Of a stretch of DNA of 64,000 nt, positions 43,801-53,129 are shown piece after piece; position 1 is the first letter of the stretch; every line of letters begins with the position of its first letter. The DNA lies in the NCBI RefSeq assembly GCF_004784475.1, contig NZ_SRRT01000008.1, positions 248,001 through 312,000 of the forward strand, in the 5' to 3' direction. The stretch is from Streptomyces bauhiniae. GTDB taxonomy: Bacteria; Actinomycetota; Actinomycetes; Streptomycetales; Streptomycetaceae. Position numbers and translations under genes: made by a program. Under the pieces are notes generated by a model. That model saw only the letters and a program-made list of their open reading frames with translations. It did no database searches and was not told the origin of the DNA.

Positions 43801-44369
43801 CGGCGGGCGCCGAGGACGGCGGCCTTGGTCTGGAGCAGGTCCTGGGTGGTCTCGATCAGCAGCGCGTCGGCGCCGCCGGCGACCAGTCCCTCGGCGTTTC
43901 GCTGATAGGCGTCGCGCAGGGTGGTGTACGGGGCGTGGCCGAGGGTGGGCAGCTTGGTGCCGGGGCCCATGGAGCCCAGCACCCAGCGGGGGCGGCCGTC
44001 GCGGGCGGTGAACTCGTCGGCGACCTCGCGGGCGACGCGGGCGCCGGCCTCGGAGAGTTCGTGGACGCGCTCGGGGATGTCGTACTCGCCGAGGGCGGAG
44101 TGGTTGGCGCCGAAGGTGTTGGTCTCGACGCAGTCGACGCCGACCGCGAAGTACTCCTCGTGCACCGAGCGCACGATGTCGGGCCGGGTGAGGTTGAGGA
44201 TCTCGTTGCAGCCCTCGAGCTGCTGGAAGTCGTCGAGCGTGGGTTCCTGGGCCTGGAGCATGGTGCCCATGGCTCCGTCGGCGACCACCACACGGGTGGC
44301 GAGTGCCTGACGGAGCGCGGACGCACGGGTCCGGCTGTCGGCGGAAGGGGACGTCGGCGACGAGGCCAT
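40851..44369 (-). CDS. metH: Cobalamin-dependent methionine synthase MetH
   Basis: 1172 aa, full length. The order is homocysteine-binding barrel (DGAMGTMLQAQEPTLDDF at the start; zinc ligands including GGCCGTTPEHLRQV near residue 305), pterin-binding barrel (YLAIGERTNANGSKKF), cobalamin cap and Rossmann domain with DVHDIGKNLVDIILSNNGYNVV (about residues 750-770, His as the cobalt ligand), and the SAM activation domain (YGACPNLEDRAKIADLL, near the C-terminus). It makes methionine from homocysteine and 5-methyl-tetrahydrofolate. ATG 44369 is chosen from the family N-terminus; AAGGGAG lies upstream. It is divergent from gylR. I saw no cobalamin riboswitch in the upstream 290 bases. Confidence 0.97.
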   Translation of the reverse strand: MASSPTSPSADSRTRASALRQALATRVVVADGAMGTMLQAQEPTLDDFQQLEGCNEILNLTRPDIVRSVHEEYFAVGVDCVETNTFGANHSALGEYDIPERVHELSEAGARVAREVADEFTARDGRPRWVLGSMGPGTKLPTLGHAPYTTLRDAYQRNAEGLVAGGADALLIETTQDLLQTKAAVLGARRGLDALGIDLPVIVSVTVETTGTMLLGSEIGAALTALEPLGIDMIGLNCATGPAEMSEHLRHLARNARIPLACMPNAGLPVLGKNGAHYPLTAPELADAQETFVHEYGLSLVGGCCGTTPEHLRQVVERVRDLTPSERQPRPEAGAASLYQSVPFRQDTSYLAIGERTNANGSKKFREAMLQARWDDCVELAREQIREGAHMLDLCVDYVGRDGVTDMAELAGRLATASTLPIVLDSTEVDVIQAGLEKLGGRAVINSVNYEDGDGPDSRFAKVTRLAREHGAALIALTIDEEGQARTPEKKVEIAERLIDDLTGNWGIREEDILIDTLTFTICTGQEESRKDGIATIDAIRELKRRHPDVQTTLGLSNISFGLNPAARILLNSVFLDECVKAGLDSAIVHASKILPIARFSEEEVQTALDLIHDRRAEGYDPLQKLMALFEGATAKSLRAGKAEELAALPLDERLKRRIIDGERNGLEADLDEALQDRPALDIVNDTLLDGMKTVGELFGSGQMQLPFVLQSAEVMKTAVAHLEPHMEKSDAEGKGTIVLATVRGDVHDIGKNLVDIILSNNGYNVVNLGIKQPVSAILDAAEEHRADVIGMSGLLVKSTVIMKENLEELNQRGMAADYPVILGGAALTRAYVEQDLHEIYEGEVRYARDAFEGLRLMDALIGVKRGLPGAQLPELKQRRVRATPAADLPEEKPEEGHVRSDVRTDNPVPAPPFWGTRVVKGIQLKEYASWLDEGALFKGQWGLKQARTGDGPSYEELAETEGRPRLRGLLDRLQTENLLEAAVVHGYFPCVSKDDDLIILDEDGNERTRFTFPRQRRGRRLCLADYFRPEESGERDVVGLQVVTVGSRIGEETAKLFEANAYRDYLELHGLSVQLAEALAEYWHARVRAELGFAGEDPADIEDMFALKYRGARFSLGYGACPNLEDRAKIADLLQPERIGVHLSEEFQLHPEQSTDAIVIHHPEAKYFNAR

Positions 44370-44595
44370 GAAGGGGCTCCCTTGGATGCGACGGCTGTCG
44401 GCTATGCGCCCGCTCCGGCCGGGGCCGGGCGTGGGGCACGGCGCCAGAGTAACCGCCAGTGGGCTTGGATGGGCACAGGCGTCCACGACACGGACGCGGA
44501 TGGCGGAGTCCGGCCGGTGGGTGCGGTGGCCGGAACCCGACGGGTGTTCCGGCGCTGCCCCGCTCATTGGCGGGAGATCGGCATGGACCGGTAAT

Positions 44596-44612
44596 GTTCG
44601 GCATTGCCGAAC
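44596..44612. promoter_or_regulatory. GylR-type operator upstream of gylR
   Basis: Perfect palindrome GTTCGGCATTGCCGAAC, 50 bases before gylR. A near-identical site (two changes) lies at 45553-45569 before glpF. The pairing of copies before regulator and target genes is what an IclR-family operator should show. Confidence 0.75.
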
Positions 44613-44662
44613 GCGTGTGGGATGGCTCGGCGGTGGCCGATGCGGACGGAGGCAGGACGTCG

Positions 44663-45427
44663 ATGGCACGGAACATCCAGTCGCTCGAACGGGCGGCCGC
44701 GATGCTGCGCCTGCTCGCGGGCGGCGAGCGGCGGCTCGGCCTCTCCGACATCGCCTCGTCGCTGGGCCTGGCCAAGGGCACCGCGCACGGCATCCTGCGC
44801 ACCCTCCAGCACGAGGGCTTCGTCGAGCAGGACGAGGCGTCGGGCCGCTATCAGCTCGGCGCGGAGCTGCTGCGCCTGGGCACCACCTACCTGGACGTGC
44901 ACGAGCTGCGCGCGCGGGCCCTGGTGTGGACCGACGACCTGGCCCGCTCCAGCGGGGAGAGCGTCTACCTGGGCGTGCTGCACCAGCAGGGCGTGCTGAT
45001 CGTGCACCACGTCTTCCGCCCGGACGACAGCCGCCAGGTGCTGGAGATCGGGGCGATGCAGCCCCTGCACTCCACGGCGCTCGGCAAGGTGCTCTCCGCC
45101 TACGACCCGGTCGCCCACAGCGAGGCGCTGGACTCCTCCCGCAAGGCGTTCACCGACCGTACGGTGTGCACGCCGGAGGAGTTCGAAACCGTCCTGGACC
45201 TCACGCGGGCGCGCGGTTACGCGGCCGACCTGGAGGAGACCTGGGAGGGCGTGGCGTCGATCGCCGCGCCGATCCACGACCGGCGCCGGATGCCGGTGGG
45301 CGCGGTGGGGATCGCCGGCGCCGTGGAGCGGCTGTGCCGGGACGGCGAGCCGCGTCCGGAGCTGGTCGCGGCGGTGCGGGACTGCGCCCGCGCGGTCTCC
45401 CGCGATCTGGGCGCCGCCCGCTTCTGA
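44663..45427 (+). CDS. gylR: Glycerol operon regulator GylR (IclR family)
   Basis: 254 aa. The winged HTH is IQSLERAAAMLRLLAGG...LGLSDIASSLGLAKGTAHGILRTLQHEGFVEQD, followed by the IclR effector domain (LHSTALGKVLSAYDP, GYAADLEETWEGVASIAAPIHD). It represses the glycerol genes glpF-glpK-glpD that follow on the same strand and, in S. coelicolor, its own promoter; glycerol-3-phosphate is the inducer there. ATG 44663 gives the 254-residue length I recall for S. coelicolor GylR. An operator-like palindrome lies just upstream. Confidence 0.96.
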   Translation: MARNIQSLERAAAMLRLLAGGERRLGLSDIASSLGLAKGTAHGILRTLQHEGFVEQDEASGRYQLGAELLRLGTTYLDVHELRARALVWTDDLARSSGESVYLGVLHQQGVLIVHHVFRPDDSRQVLEIGAMQPLHSTALGKVLSAYDPVAHSEALDSSRKAFTDRTVCTPEEFETVLDLTRARGYAADLEETWEGVASIAAPIHDRRRMPVGAVGIAGAVERLCRDGEPRPELVAAVRDCARAVSRDLGAARF

Positions 45428-45441
45428 GCACGGCCTTCGCG

Positions 45442-45466
45442 CGGGGGCCGGTCTGCTGTGCCCCCG
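45442..45466 (+). terminator. Weak hairpin after gylR
   Basis: Arms CGGGGGC and GCCCCCG with an 11-base loop, 15 bases past the gylR stop. It may partly separate gylR from the glpFKD transcript. Confidence 0.4.
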
Positions 45467-45552
45467 TCCGTAACGATCCGGCGTTCTGTGCTTTTTTTCG
45501 CCCCCGGAACTCTTGACGCGTGCGCGGGCCGAAAGCGAGACTCCCGTCCATC

Positions 45553-45569
45553 GGTCGGCATTGTCGAAC
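45553..45569. promoter_or_regulatory. GylR-type operator upstream of glpF
   Basis: GGTCGGCATTGTCGAAC differs at two positions from the perfect palindrome upstream of gylR. It lies 78 bases before the glpF start, in a promoter-like stretch that continues with ATCGGTATTACG. Confidence 0.7.
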
Positions 45570-45646
45570 ACCTATCGGTATTACGCGTTAGGGTGGGGCA
45601 GCGCCAAGGGCCGGGTTTCCCTGGACCAATGACAAAGGAGTCGCGG

Positions 45647-46438
45647 GTGTCCAGCTCCGACATCTTCATCGGCGAGACCATAGGTACCGCCGTACTCATC
45701 CTGCTCGGCGGTGGTGTGTGTGCCGCCGTGACACTGAAGGCGTCCAAGGCGCGCGGCGCCGGATGGCTGGCCATCGCCTTCGGGTGGGGCTTCGCCGTTC
45801 TGACGGCCGTCTACACCTCGGCGCCCCTCTCCGGCGCCCATCTCAATCCGGCCGTCACCCTCGCGCTGGCGATCAAGGACCACGACTACGGCACGCTGCC
45901 CGTCTACTGGGGCGGCCAGTTGCTGGGCGCGATGATCGGCGCGACGCTGGTCTGGGTGGCCTACCTGGGCCAGTTCCGCGTCCACCTGACCGACCGGGAG
46001 ATCGTCGGCGGGCCCGGCGCGCAGGACACGGTCAAGGCGGTCGAGGCCGAGGAGGCGGCCGCGGGCCCGGTACTGGGCATCTTCTCCACCGGTCCGGAGA
46101 TCCGGAACGCGGTGCAGAACCTTCTGACGGAGATCATCGGCACGGTCGTGCTGGTGCTGGCGATCCTCACGCAGGGCCTGAACAACGAGGGCAACGGTCT
46201 GGGCGCGGTGGGCGCGCTGATCACGGCCCTGGTGGTCGTCGCGATCGGTCTGTCGCTCGGCGGTCCGACGGGGTACGCGATCAACCCGGCGCGTGACCTG
46301 GGACCGCGCATCGTGCACGCCCTGCTGCCGCTGCCCAACAAGGGCGGTTCGGACTGGGCCTACGCATGGGTGCCGATCGTCGGTCCACTGATCGGCGGCG
46401 CGATCGCTGCGGGCATCTACAACGTCGCTTTTGCTTGA
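45647..46438 (+). CDS. glpF: Glycerol uptake facilitator GlpF (aquaglyceroporin)
   Basis: 263 aa with six membrane helices and both pore loops: SGAHLNPAVTLALA (first NPA box) and GYAINPARDLGPR (second NPA, with the Arg-Asp of glycerol facilitators). The insert between helices 3 and 4 (about residues 110-150) is charged. It lets glycerol diffuse into the cell. GTG 45647 follows AAAGGAG; an ATG six codons earlier overlaps that ribosome binding site and is unlikely. It is the first gene of the glycerol operon. Confidence 0.95.
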   Translation: MSSSDIFIGETIGTAVLILLGGGVCAAVTLKASKARGAGWLAIAFGWGFAVLTAVYTSAPLSGAHLNPAVTLALAIKDHDYGTLPVYWGGQLLGAMIGATLVWVAYLGQFRVHLTDREIVGGPGAQDTVKAVEAEEAAAGPVLGIFSTGPEIRNAVQNLLTEIIGTVVLVLAILTQGLNNEGNGLGAVGALITALVVVAIGLSLGGPTGYAINPARDLGPRIVHALLPLPNKGGSDWAYAWVPIVGPLIGGAIAAGIYNVAFA

Positions 46439-46527
46439 TGAGTAACGATTTGCGCGAAAAGCACCGATCATTCGAGTAAGCGCCGTACACACCGCCACCC
46501 TCACCTCGGATCTCCCAGGAGCACACA

Positions 46528-48066
<1,539 letters not shown>

Positions 48067-48119
48067 CCGGGCCGGCGCAGCCGCCAGGTCCGGCTCCGAC
48101 GAGGAGTTAAGTACCCGAC

Positions 48120-49736
48120 ATGACCAGTCCCACCACCCTGCAGTCCGTACCCGCCCTGGGCACCCACCCGGCCTCCGGCGCCAACCCGAGCCGGGCCGAG
48201 ACCCGGGAGCAGCTCGCGCGGGCGTCGTACGACCTCCTTGTGATCGGCGGCGGCATCCTGGGCATCTCCACCGCCTGGCACGCCGCGCAGTCCGGGCTCA
48301 GGGTGGCGCTGGTCGACGCCGGCGACTTCGCCGGAGCCACCTCCTCCGCTTCCTCCAAGCTGCTCCACGGCGGGCTCCGCTACCTCCAGACCGGCGCGGT
48401 CAAGCTGGTCGCGGAGAACCACTTCGAACGGCGCGCGGTCTCCAAGCAGGTGGCCCCCCACCTGGCGAACCCGCTCACCTTCTACCTCCCGGTGTACAAG
48501 GGCGGCCCGCACGGCGCGGCCAAGCTCGGCGCGGGCGTCTTCGCCTACTCCGCGCTCTCCGCGTTCGGCGACGGGGTGGGGCACCTGCTCTCCCCGGCCA
48601 AGGCCGCGCAGGACGTGCCCGAGCTGCGCACCGACAACCTGAAGGCCGTGGCCGTGTACGGCGACGACCAGATGAACGACGCCCGCATGGCGCTGATGAC
48701 GGTCCGCGCGGCCGTCGACGCGGGCGCGGTCGTGCTGAACCACGCCGAGGTCACCGGGCTGCGCACCACGCGCGGCCGGGTCACCGGCGCCGAGCTGAAG
48801 GACCGGCTCACCGGCGAGGAGTTCGGCGTCGACGCCCGCCTGGTGCTGAACGCGACCGGCCCCTGGGTCGACCACCTGCGCCGGATGGAGGACCCGCACG
48901 CGGCCCCCTCGATCCGCCTGTCCAAGGGCGCGCACCTGGTCCTGAAGCGCACCGCCCCCTGGAAGGCGGCGCTGGCCACCCCGATCGACAAGTACCGCAT
49001 CACGTTCGCCCTGCCCTGGGAGGACATGCTGCTGCTGGGCACCACCGACGAGGTGTACGAGGGCGACCCGGCGGACGTCTCCGTCACCGAGTCGGACATA
49101 TCCCAGATCCTGGACGAGGCCGCGTTCTCCGTCCGGGACCAGCAGCTCCGGCGGGACCTGATCACCTACTCGTTCGCCGGGCTGCGGGTGCTGCCGGGCG
49201 GGCCCGGTGACACCGCGAAGGCCAAGCGGGAGACCGTGGTCACCGAGGGTCCGGGCGGGATGCTCTCGGTGGCGGGCGGCAAGTGGACCACGTTCCGGCA
49301 CATCGGCCGGACCGTGCTGAAGAAGCTGGAGGAGCTGCCGGGCCGCCCGCTCGGCGACGACTTCGAGCCGGTGTCGGAGCTGCCCAAGCGGCTGCCGCTG
49401 CCCGGTGTGGCCAACCCGCGCGCGGTCGAGCACCGGCTGCTGGTGGACCGTCCGGCGCCCGGTCCGCGCATGGGCGCCGACACCGCCCGGCACCTGGCCA
49501 CCCACTACGGCTCGCTGGCCTTCGACATCGCCCGCCTGGCCAACGAGCACCCGGAGCTGGCCGAGCGGGTCCACCCCGACGCGCCGGAGATCTGGGCGCA
49601 GGTCGTCTGGGCCCGCGACCACGAGTGGGCCGAGACGGAGGACGACGTGCTGCGCCGCCGCACCACGCTCACCATCCGCGGCCTGGCCACGGACGAGGTA
49701 CGTGCCCAGGTGCGCGAGGTGCTCGACAAGAAGTAG
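48120..49736 (+). CDS. glpD: Glycerol-3-phosphate dehydrogenase GlpD (FAD-dependent)
   Basis: 538 aa. The FAD-binding motif is YDLLVIGGGILGISTAWHAAQ (about residues 37-58), followed by SSASSKLLHGGLRYL, NATGPWVDHLRRM and LSVAGGKWTTFRHIG. It oxidises glycerol-3-phosphate to dihydroxyacetone phosphate at the membrane and feeds electrons to the quinone pool. The N-terminus has a 35-residue lead before the FAD motif. GAGGAG precedes the ATG. It ends the glycerol operon with a terminator at 49744-49782. Confidence 0.96.
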   Translation: MTSPTTLQSVPALGTHPASGANPSRAETREQLARASYDLLVIGGGILGISTAWHAAQSGLRVALVDAGDFAGATSSASSKLLHGGLRYLQTGAVKLVAENHFERRAVSKQVAPHLANPLTFYLPVYKGGPHGAAKLGAGVFAYSALSAFGDGVGHLLSPAKAAQDVPELRTDNLKAVAVYGDDQMNDARMALMTVRAAVDAGAVVLNHAEVTGLRTTRGRVTGAELKDRLTGEEFGVDARLVLNATGPWVDHLRRMEDPHAAPSIRLSKGAHLVLKRTAPWKAALATPIDKYRITFALPWEDMLLLGTTDEVYEGDPADVSVTESDISQILDEAAFSVRDQQLRRDLITYSFAGLRVLPGGPGDTAKAKRETVVTEGPGGMLSVAGGKWTTFRHIGRTVLKKLEELPGRPLGDDFEPVSELPKRLPLPGVANPRAVEHRLLVDRPAPGPRMGADTARHLATHYGSLAFDIARLANEHPELAERVHPDAPEIWAQVVWARDHEWAETEDDVLRRRTTLTIRGLATDEVRAQVREVLDKK

Positions 49737-49743
49737 ACGGCCT

Positions 49744-49782
49744 CCCCGGCCCGGCCCGCCCCTCGGGTGTTCCGGGCCGGGG
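49744..49782 (+). terminator. Terminator after glpD
   Basis: Perfect arms CCCCGGCCCGG (49744-49754) and CCGGGCCGGGG (49772-49782), 7 bases past the glpD stop. Confidence 0.75.
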
Positions 49783-49889
49783 TTCGGGGCAGTGATCCGT
49801 TCAGCCCCTTGCGAGGGGGCTGCTGAGGCTCCTGCCGGACGCCGTAAGGTTGGGTGGTCAGGCGAGAGCACGTCGGAAGGAGGCACTGG

Positions 49890-50885
49890 GTGATCGAGCT
49901 GGAGGGTGTTCCCGAGCTGATCGACCCAGTCATGGTGGCCGCGTTCGAGGGCTGGAACGATGCCGGTGACGCCGCCTCCACGGCGGTCGCGCATCTGGAA
50001 CGCGAGTGGAAGGGCGAGGTGTTCGCGGCGCTGGACGCCGAGGACTACTACGACTTCCAGGTGAACCGCCCCACGGTCTTCATGGAAGGCGGCGTACGCA
50101 AGATCACCTGGCCGACGACCCGGCTGTCGGTGGTCCGCGTCGGCGGGGACAAGCCCCGTGACCTGGTGCTGGTGCGCGGCATCGAGCCGTCGATGCGCTG
50201 GCGCTCGTTCTGCAACGAACTGCTGGGCTTCGCCCATGAGCTGGGCGTGGAGCTGGTGGTGATCCTGGGCGCGCTGCTCGGCGACACCCCGCACACCCGC
50301 CCGGTCCCGGTCAGCGGGGTCACCTCGGACGGTGACCTGGCGCGCCGGATGAACCTGGAGGAGACCAAGTACGAGGGCCCCACGGGCATCGTCGGCGTCC
50401 TCCAGGAGGCGTGCACGCACGCCGGGGTGCCCGCGGTCTCCCTGTGGGCGGCGGTGCCGCACTACGTCTCCCAGCCGCCCAACCCCAAGGCCACGCTGGC
50501 GCTGCTGAACCGGCTGGAGGACCTGCTGGACCTGCGGGTACCGCAGGGCGAGCTGCCCGAGGACGCGCGGGCCTGGCAGACGGGCGTGGACCAGTTGGCG
50601 TCCGAGGACAGCGAGGTCGCGGAGTACGTGCAGACGCTGGAGGAGGCCCGCGACACCGCCGAGCTGCCCGAGGCGTCCGGCGAGGCCATCGCGCGCGAGT
50701 TCGAGCGGTACCTGCGGCGCCGGGACGTCGGCGGGCCCGGCGGCCACGCCACGGCGGACGGTTCGGAGAGCGGGCCGTACCGCCGGGACGCGCCGAGCGG
50801 CCGTACCCGTCCGCCCAAGCCGCCGAAGCCGGAGGCACCGGGCGCGTCCGAGGGCGGCGACGAGCCGGACGGCTCGGAGGACTGA
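49890..50885 (+). CDS. PAC2 family protein (proteasome assembly chaperone-like)
   Basis: 331 aa. The PAC2 domain starts IELEGVPELIDPVMVAAFEGWNDAGDAAS and includes EDYYDFQVNRPTV, SVVRVGGDKPRDLVLVRGIEPSMRWRSF and VVILGALLGDTPHTRPVPV. PAC2 proteins in eukaryotes help build the proteasome; the actinobacterial members (such as M. tuberculosis Rv2125) are of unsettled function. A charged, Pro-rich C-terminal tail follows residue 290. GTG 49890 follows GGAAGGAGG, which decides the start. It is a single-gene unit between the glycerol operon and mshC. Confidence 0.9.
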   Translation: MIELEGVPELIDPVMVAAFEGWNDAGDAASTAVAHLEREWKGEVFAALDAEDYYDFQVNRPTVFMEGGVRKITWPTTRLSVVRVGGDKPRDLVLVRGIEPSMRWRSFCNELLGFAHELGVELVVILGALLGDTPHTRPVPVSGVTSDGDLARRMNLEETKYEGPTGIVGVLQEACTHAGVPAVSLWAAVPHYVSQPPNPKATLALLNRLEDLLDLRVPQGELPEDARAWQTGVDQLASEDSEVAEYVQTLEEARDTAELPEASGEAIAREFERYLRRRDVGGPGGHATADGSESGPYRRDAPSGRTRPPKPPKPEAPGASEGGDEPDGSED

Positions 50886-50891
50886 ACAGAG

Positions 50892-50929
50892 AAGTGGGGG
50901 CGGTACCCGGCCGGGTACCGCCCCCACTT
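50892..50929. terminator. Bidirectional terminator between PAC2 gene and mshC
   Basis: Perfect 19-base arms (core GTGGGGGCGGTACCCGG) with the centre GGCC forming the loop, flanked by AA and TTT, in the 57-base gap between the convergent genes. Confidence 0.9.
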
Positions 50930-50942
50930 TCGTGCTGTCGGC

Positions 50943-52172
50943 TCAGAGCGCCACTCCGAGCAGCGCGTCCACGGTGCGGCTGACCAGGCCGGGAGCGCCG
51001 ATGTCGGTGCCGCCCTCCGCCTCCTGACGGGCGGCCCAGCGGTCCACGGCCGCGAGCGCGGCGGGCGCGTCCAGGTCGTTGGCCAGGGCCTCGCGGACCT
51101 CGTCCACCAGCGCGTCGGCCGAGGGGCCGTCCGGGCGGGAGACGGCGGCGCGCCAGCGGCCGAGGCGGTCCACGGCGTCCTGGAGCACCTGGTCGGTCCA
51201 CTCCCAGTCGGAGCGGTAGTGGCGGGAGTGCAGGGCGAGCCGGATGGCGGCCGGGTCGACGCCGTCGCGGCGCAGCGCGGAGACGAAGACGAGGTTGCCC
51301 TTCGACTTGGACATCTTCTCGCCGTCCAGGCCGACCATGCCGGCGTGCACGTACGCCTTGGCCATGGGGAACTCGCCGGTGAGCACCTGGGCGTGGGAGG
51401 CGCCCATCTCGTGGTGCGGGAAGGCGAGGTCGGAGCCGCCGCCCTGGACGTCGAAGGTCATGCCCAGGTGGTCCAGCGCGATGGCGACGCACTCGATGTG
51501 CCAGCCGGGGCGGCCCCGGCCGAGCGTGCCGCCGTCCCAGCTCGGCTCGCCGTCGCGGGCCGCGAGCCACAGCATCGGGTCGAGCGGGTTCTTCTTGCCG
51601 GGCCGGTCCGGGTCGCCACCGCGCTCGGCGGACAGCACGCGCATGGCGGCCGCGTCGAGGCGGGAGACCTGGCCGAAGTGCGGGTCGGCGTCGACGGAGA
51701 AGTAGATGTCGCCGTCGAGGTCGTAGGCCGCGCCGAGTTCCCGCAGCCGTTCCACGAGCGGGACGATGCCGGGTATGGCCTCGACGGCGCCTATGTAGTG
51801 CTGGGGCGGGAGCATCCTGAGGGCGGTCATGTCCTCGCGGAACAGGGTGGTCTCCTGCACGGCGAGGTCGGCCCAGTCGACACCGTCGCGGGTCGCGCGC
51901 TCCAGCAGCGGGTCGTCCACGTCGGTGACGTTCTGGACGTAATGGACCTGCCGCTTGGTGTCGAGCCACACGCGCTGCACGAGGTCGAACGCGTTGTAGG
52001 TCGCCGCGTGACCCATGTGGGTCGCGTCGTACGGCGTGATGCCGCAGACGTAGATCCGGGCGACGGGACCGGGGTCGAGGGTGACCGGACCGTCGGTCGC
52101 GGTGTCGTGAATCCTCAGGTCGCGGCCCTGACCAGGCAGGGCGGGGACCTCGGAAGCGGGCCAGGCATGCAT
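50943..52172 (-). CDS. mshC: Cysteine:1D-myo-inosityl 2-amino-2-deoxy-alpha-D-glucopyranoside ligase MshC
   Basis: 409 aa. It is related to cysteinyl-tRNA synthetase: IYVCGITPYDATHMGHAATY carries the zinc Cys and HIGH-like motif, GWHIECVAIALDHLG the second zinc ligands, and KMSKSKGNLVFVS the KMSKS motif. It lacks the tRNA-binding C-terminal domain of CysS, and the N-terminus HAWPASEVPALPG is typical of MshC. It joins cysteine to GlcN-inositol in mycothiol synthesis. ATG 52172 is chosen over 52178 from family alignment; neither has a clear ribosome binding site. The next genes on the strand belong to a conserved block also found by mshC in mycobacteria. Confidence 0.95.
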   Translation of the reverse strand: MHAWPASEVPALPGQGRDLRIHDTATDGPVTLDPGPVARIYVCGITPYDATHMGHAATYNAFDLVQRVWLDTKRQVHYVQNVTDVDDPLLERATRDGVDWADLAVQETTLFREDMTALRMLPPQHYIGAVEAIPGIVPLVERLRELGAAYDLDGDIYFSVDADPHFGQVSRLDAAAMRVLSAERGGDPDRPGKKNPLDPMLWLAARDGEPSWDGGTLGRGRPGWHIECVAIALDHLGMTFDVQGGGSDLAFPHHEMGASHAQVLTGEFPMAKAYVHAGMVGLDGEKMSKSKGNLVFVSALRRDGVDPAAIRLALHSRHYRSDWEWTDQVLQDAVDRLGRWRAAVSRPDGPSADALVDEVREALANDLDAPAALAAVDRWAARQEAEGGTDIGAPGLVSRTVDALLGVAL

Positions 52173-52283
52173 GTACATGAGCGTAACCGGCCATGAGCTG
52201 GGGCTACGAACCGGATCGCGCCCAAGGCGGCCGGATGGCCGGATGGGCGCTCTTGCGCGGGGCGCCCGGCTGTGCCGCTGGGC

Positions 52284-53129
52284 TCAGACCGGGGGCCAGG
52301 GGATGGCGGGCCACTCGCCGGTGGGCTCGGGGTGGCGCCCGGTGGCGAGGAGGCGGTCGACGCGGGCGCGGGTGGCGTCGATCTCGGCCGGAGTGAGCAG
52401 CGGGGCCAGCTTCGCGGCCAGGGTCCCGCCCTCGGCGAGGGTGTCGCGCAGGCCCGCCAGCACCGCGAGGGCGTCCTCGGTGAGGGGTTCGCCGGCCCAG
52501 CCCCACAGCAGGGTGCGCAGCTTGTTCTCGGCGTTGAAGGAGACGCCGTGGTCGATGCCGTAGAGGTGCCCGGCGACGGTGGGCAGGAGGTGGCCGCCCT
52601 TGCGGTCGGCGTTGTTGATCACGGCGTCCAGGACGGCGAGGCGGCGCAGCCGGTCGTCGTCGGCGTGCACCAGCAGCGCGGTCCGCCCCTCGCCGACCTC
52701 GGCGAGGCCGATCGCCTTCCAGCCTTCTCCGGCCTCCTCGCCCTCGGCGAGCGCGAGGAGTTCGGCGTCGGTGCTGACCTCGATCCAGAGCTGGCACATG
52801 CCCTCGCCGTAGGGTCCGTCGCGCAGCACGGTCGGGGGGACCAGGCCCCAGCCCGTGGCCTCGGACACCTCGTAGGCGGCGACCTCGCGGCCGGCCAGGG
52901 TGCCGTCGGGGAAGTCCCACAGCGGGCGCTCCCCGGCGACCGGCTTGTAGATGCAGGTGGCCTCCCGGCCGTCGAGGGCGACGGTGCAGAACAGGGCGGC
53001 GTTGGAGGCGTCCCGGATGCGGCCGCGTACCGTCAGCTCGCCGTGGGCGAGCAGTTCGGCGGCGTCCGCGACGGTTCCCGTGTCCGCGGCGCTCACGCTC
53101 CCCGGCGGTATCCGTTCTGGCGCGGACAT
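52284..53129 (-). CDS. SCO1664-family protein, PI3/4-kinase-like fold
   Basis: 281 aa. Kinase-like marks are the Lys in CIYKPVAGERPLWDF, a Glu in LAGREVAAYEVSE, a catalytic-loop-like VINNADRKGGHLL (about residues 190-202) and a DFG-like YGIDHGVSFN. The layout matches PI3/4-kinase and related small-molecule kinases, so a phosphotransfer role on an inositol-type or other small substrate is possible. This family has no known function that I can name. ATG 53129 follows GAAGGA and lies inside the 3' end of the DUF3090 gene (37-base overlap), so the two are coupled. Confidence 0.82.
   Translation of the reverse strand: MSAPERIPPGSVSAADTGTVADAAELLAHGELTVRGRIRDASNAALFCTVALDGREATCIYKPVAGERPLWDFPDGTLAGREVAAYEVSEATGWGLVPPTVLRDGPYGEGMCQLWIEVSTDAELLALAEGEEAGEGWKAIGLAEVGEGRTALLVHADDDRLRRLAVLDAVINNADRKGGHLLPTVAGHLYGIDHGVSFNAENKLRTLLWGWAGEPLTEDALAVLAGLRDTLAEGGTLAAKLAPLLTPAEIDATRARVDRLLATGRHPEPTGEWPAIPWPPV

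Noticed and set aside
44370..44590. Possible cobalamin riboswitch upstream of metH (CCCACTGG-like word)
   Set aside because: No B12 box or paired elements in the right order are visible; a single short match is expected by chance at this GC content.
40881..44594. Very long open frame antisense to metH (and similar ones antisense to helY and arc)
   Set aside because: The amino-acid content is repetitive (Val/Gly/Ala/Asp-rich) and matches no family, while the opposite strand codes a full-length known protein. GC-rich codon bias creates such shadows.
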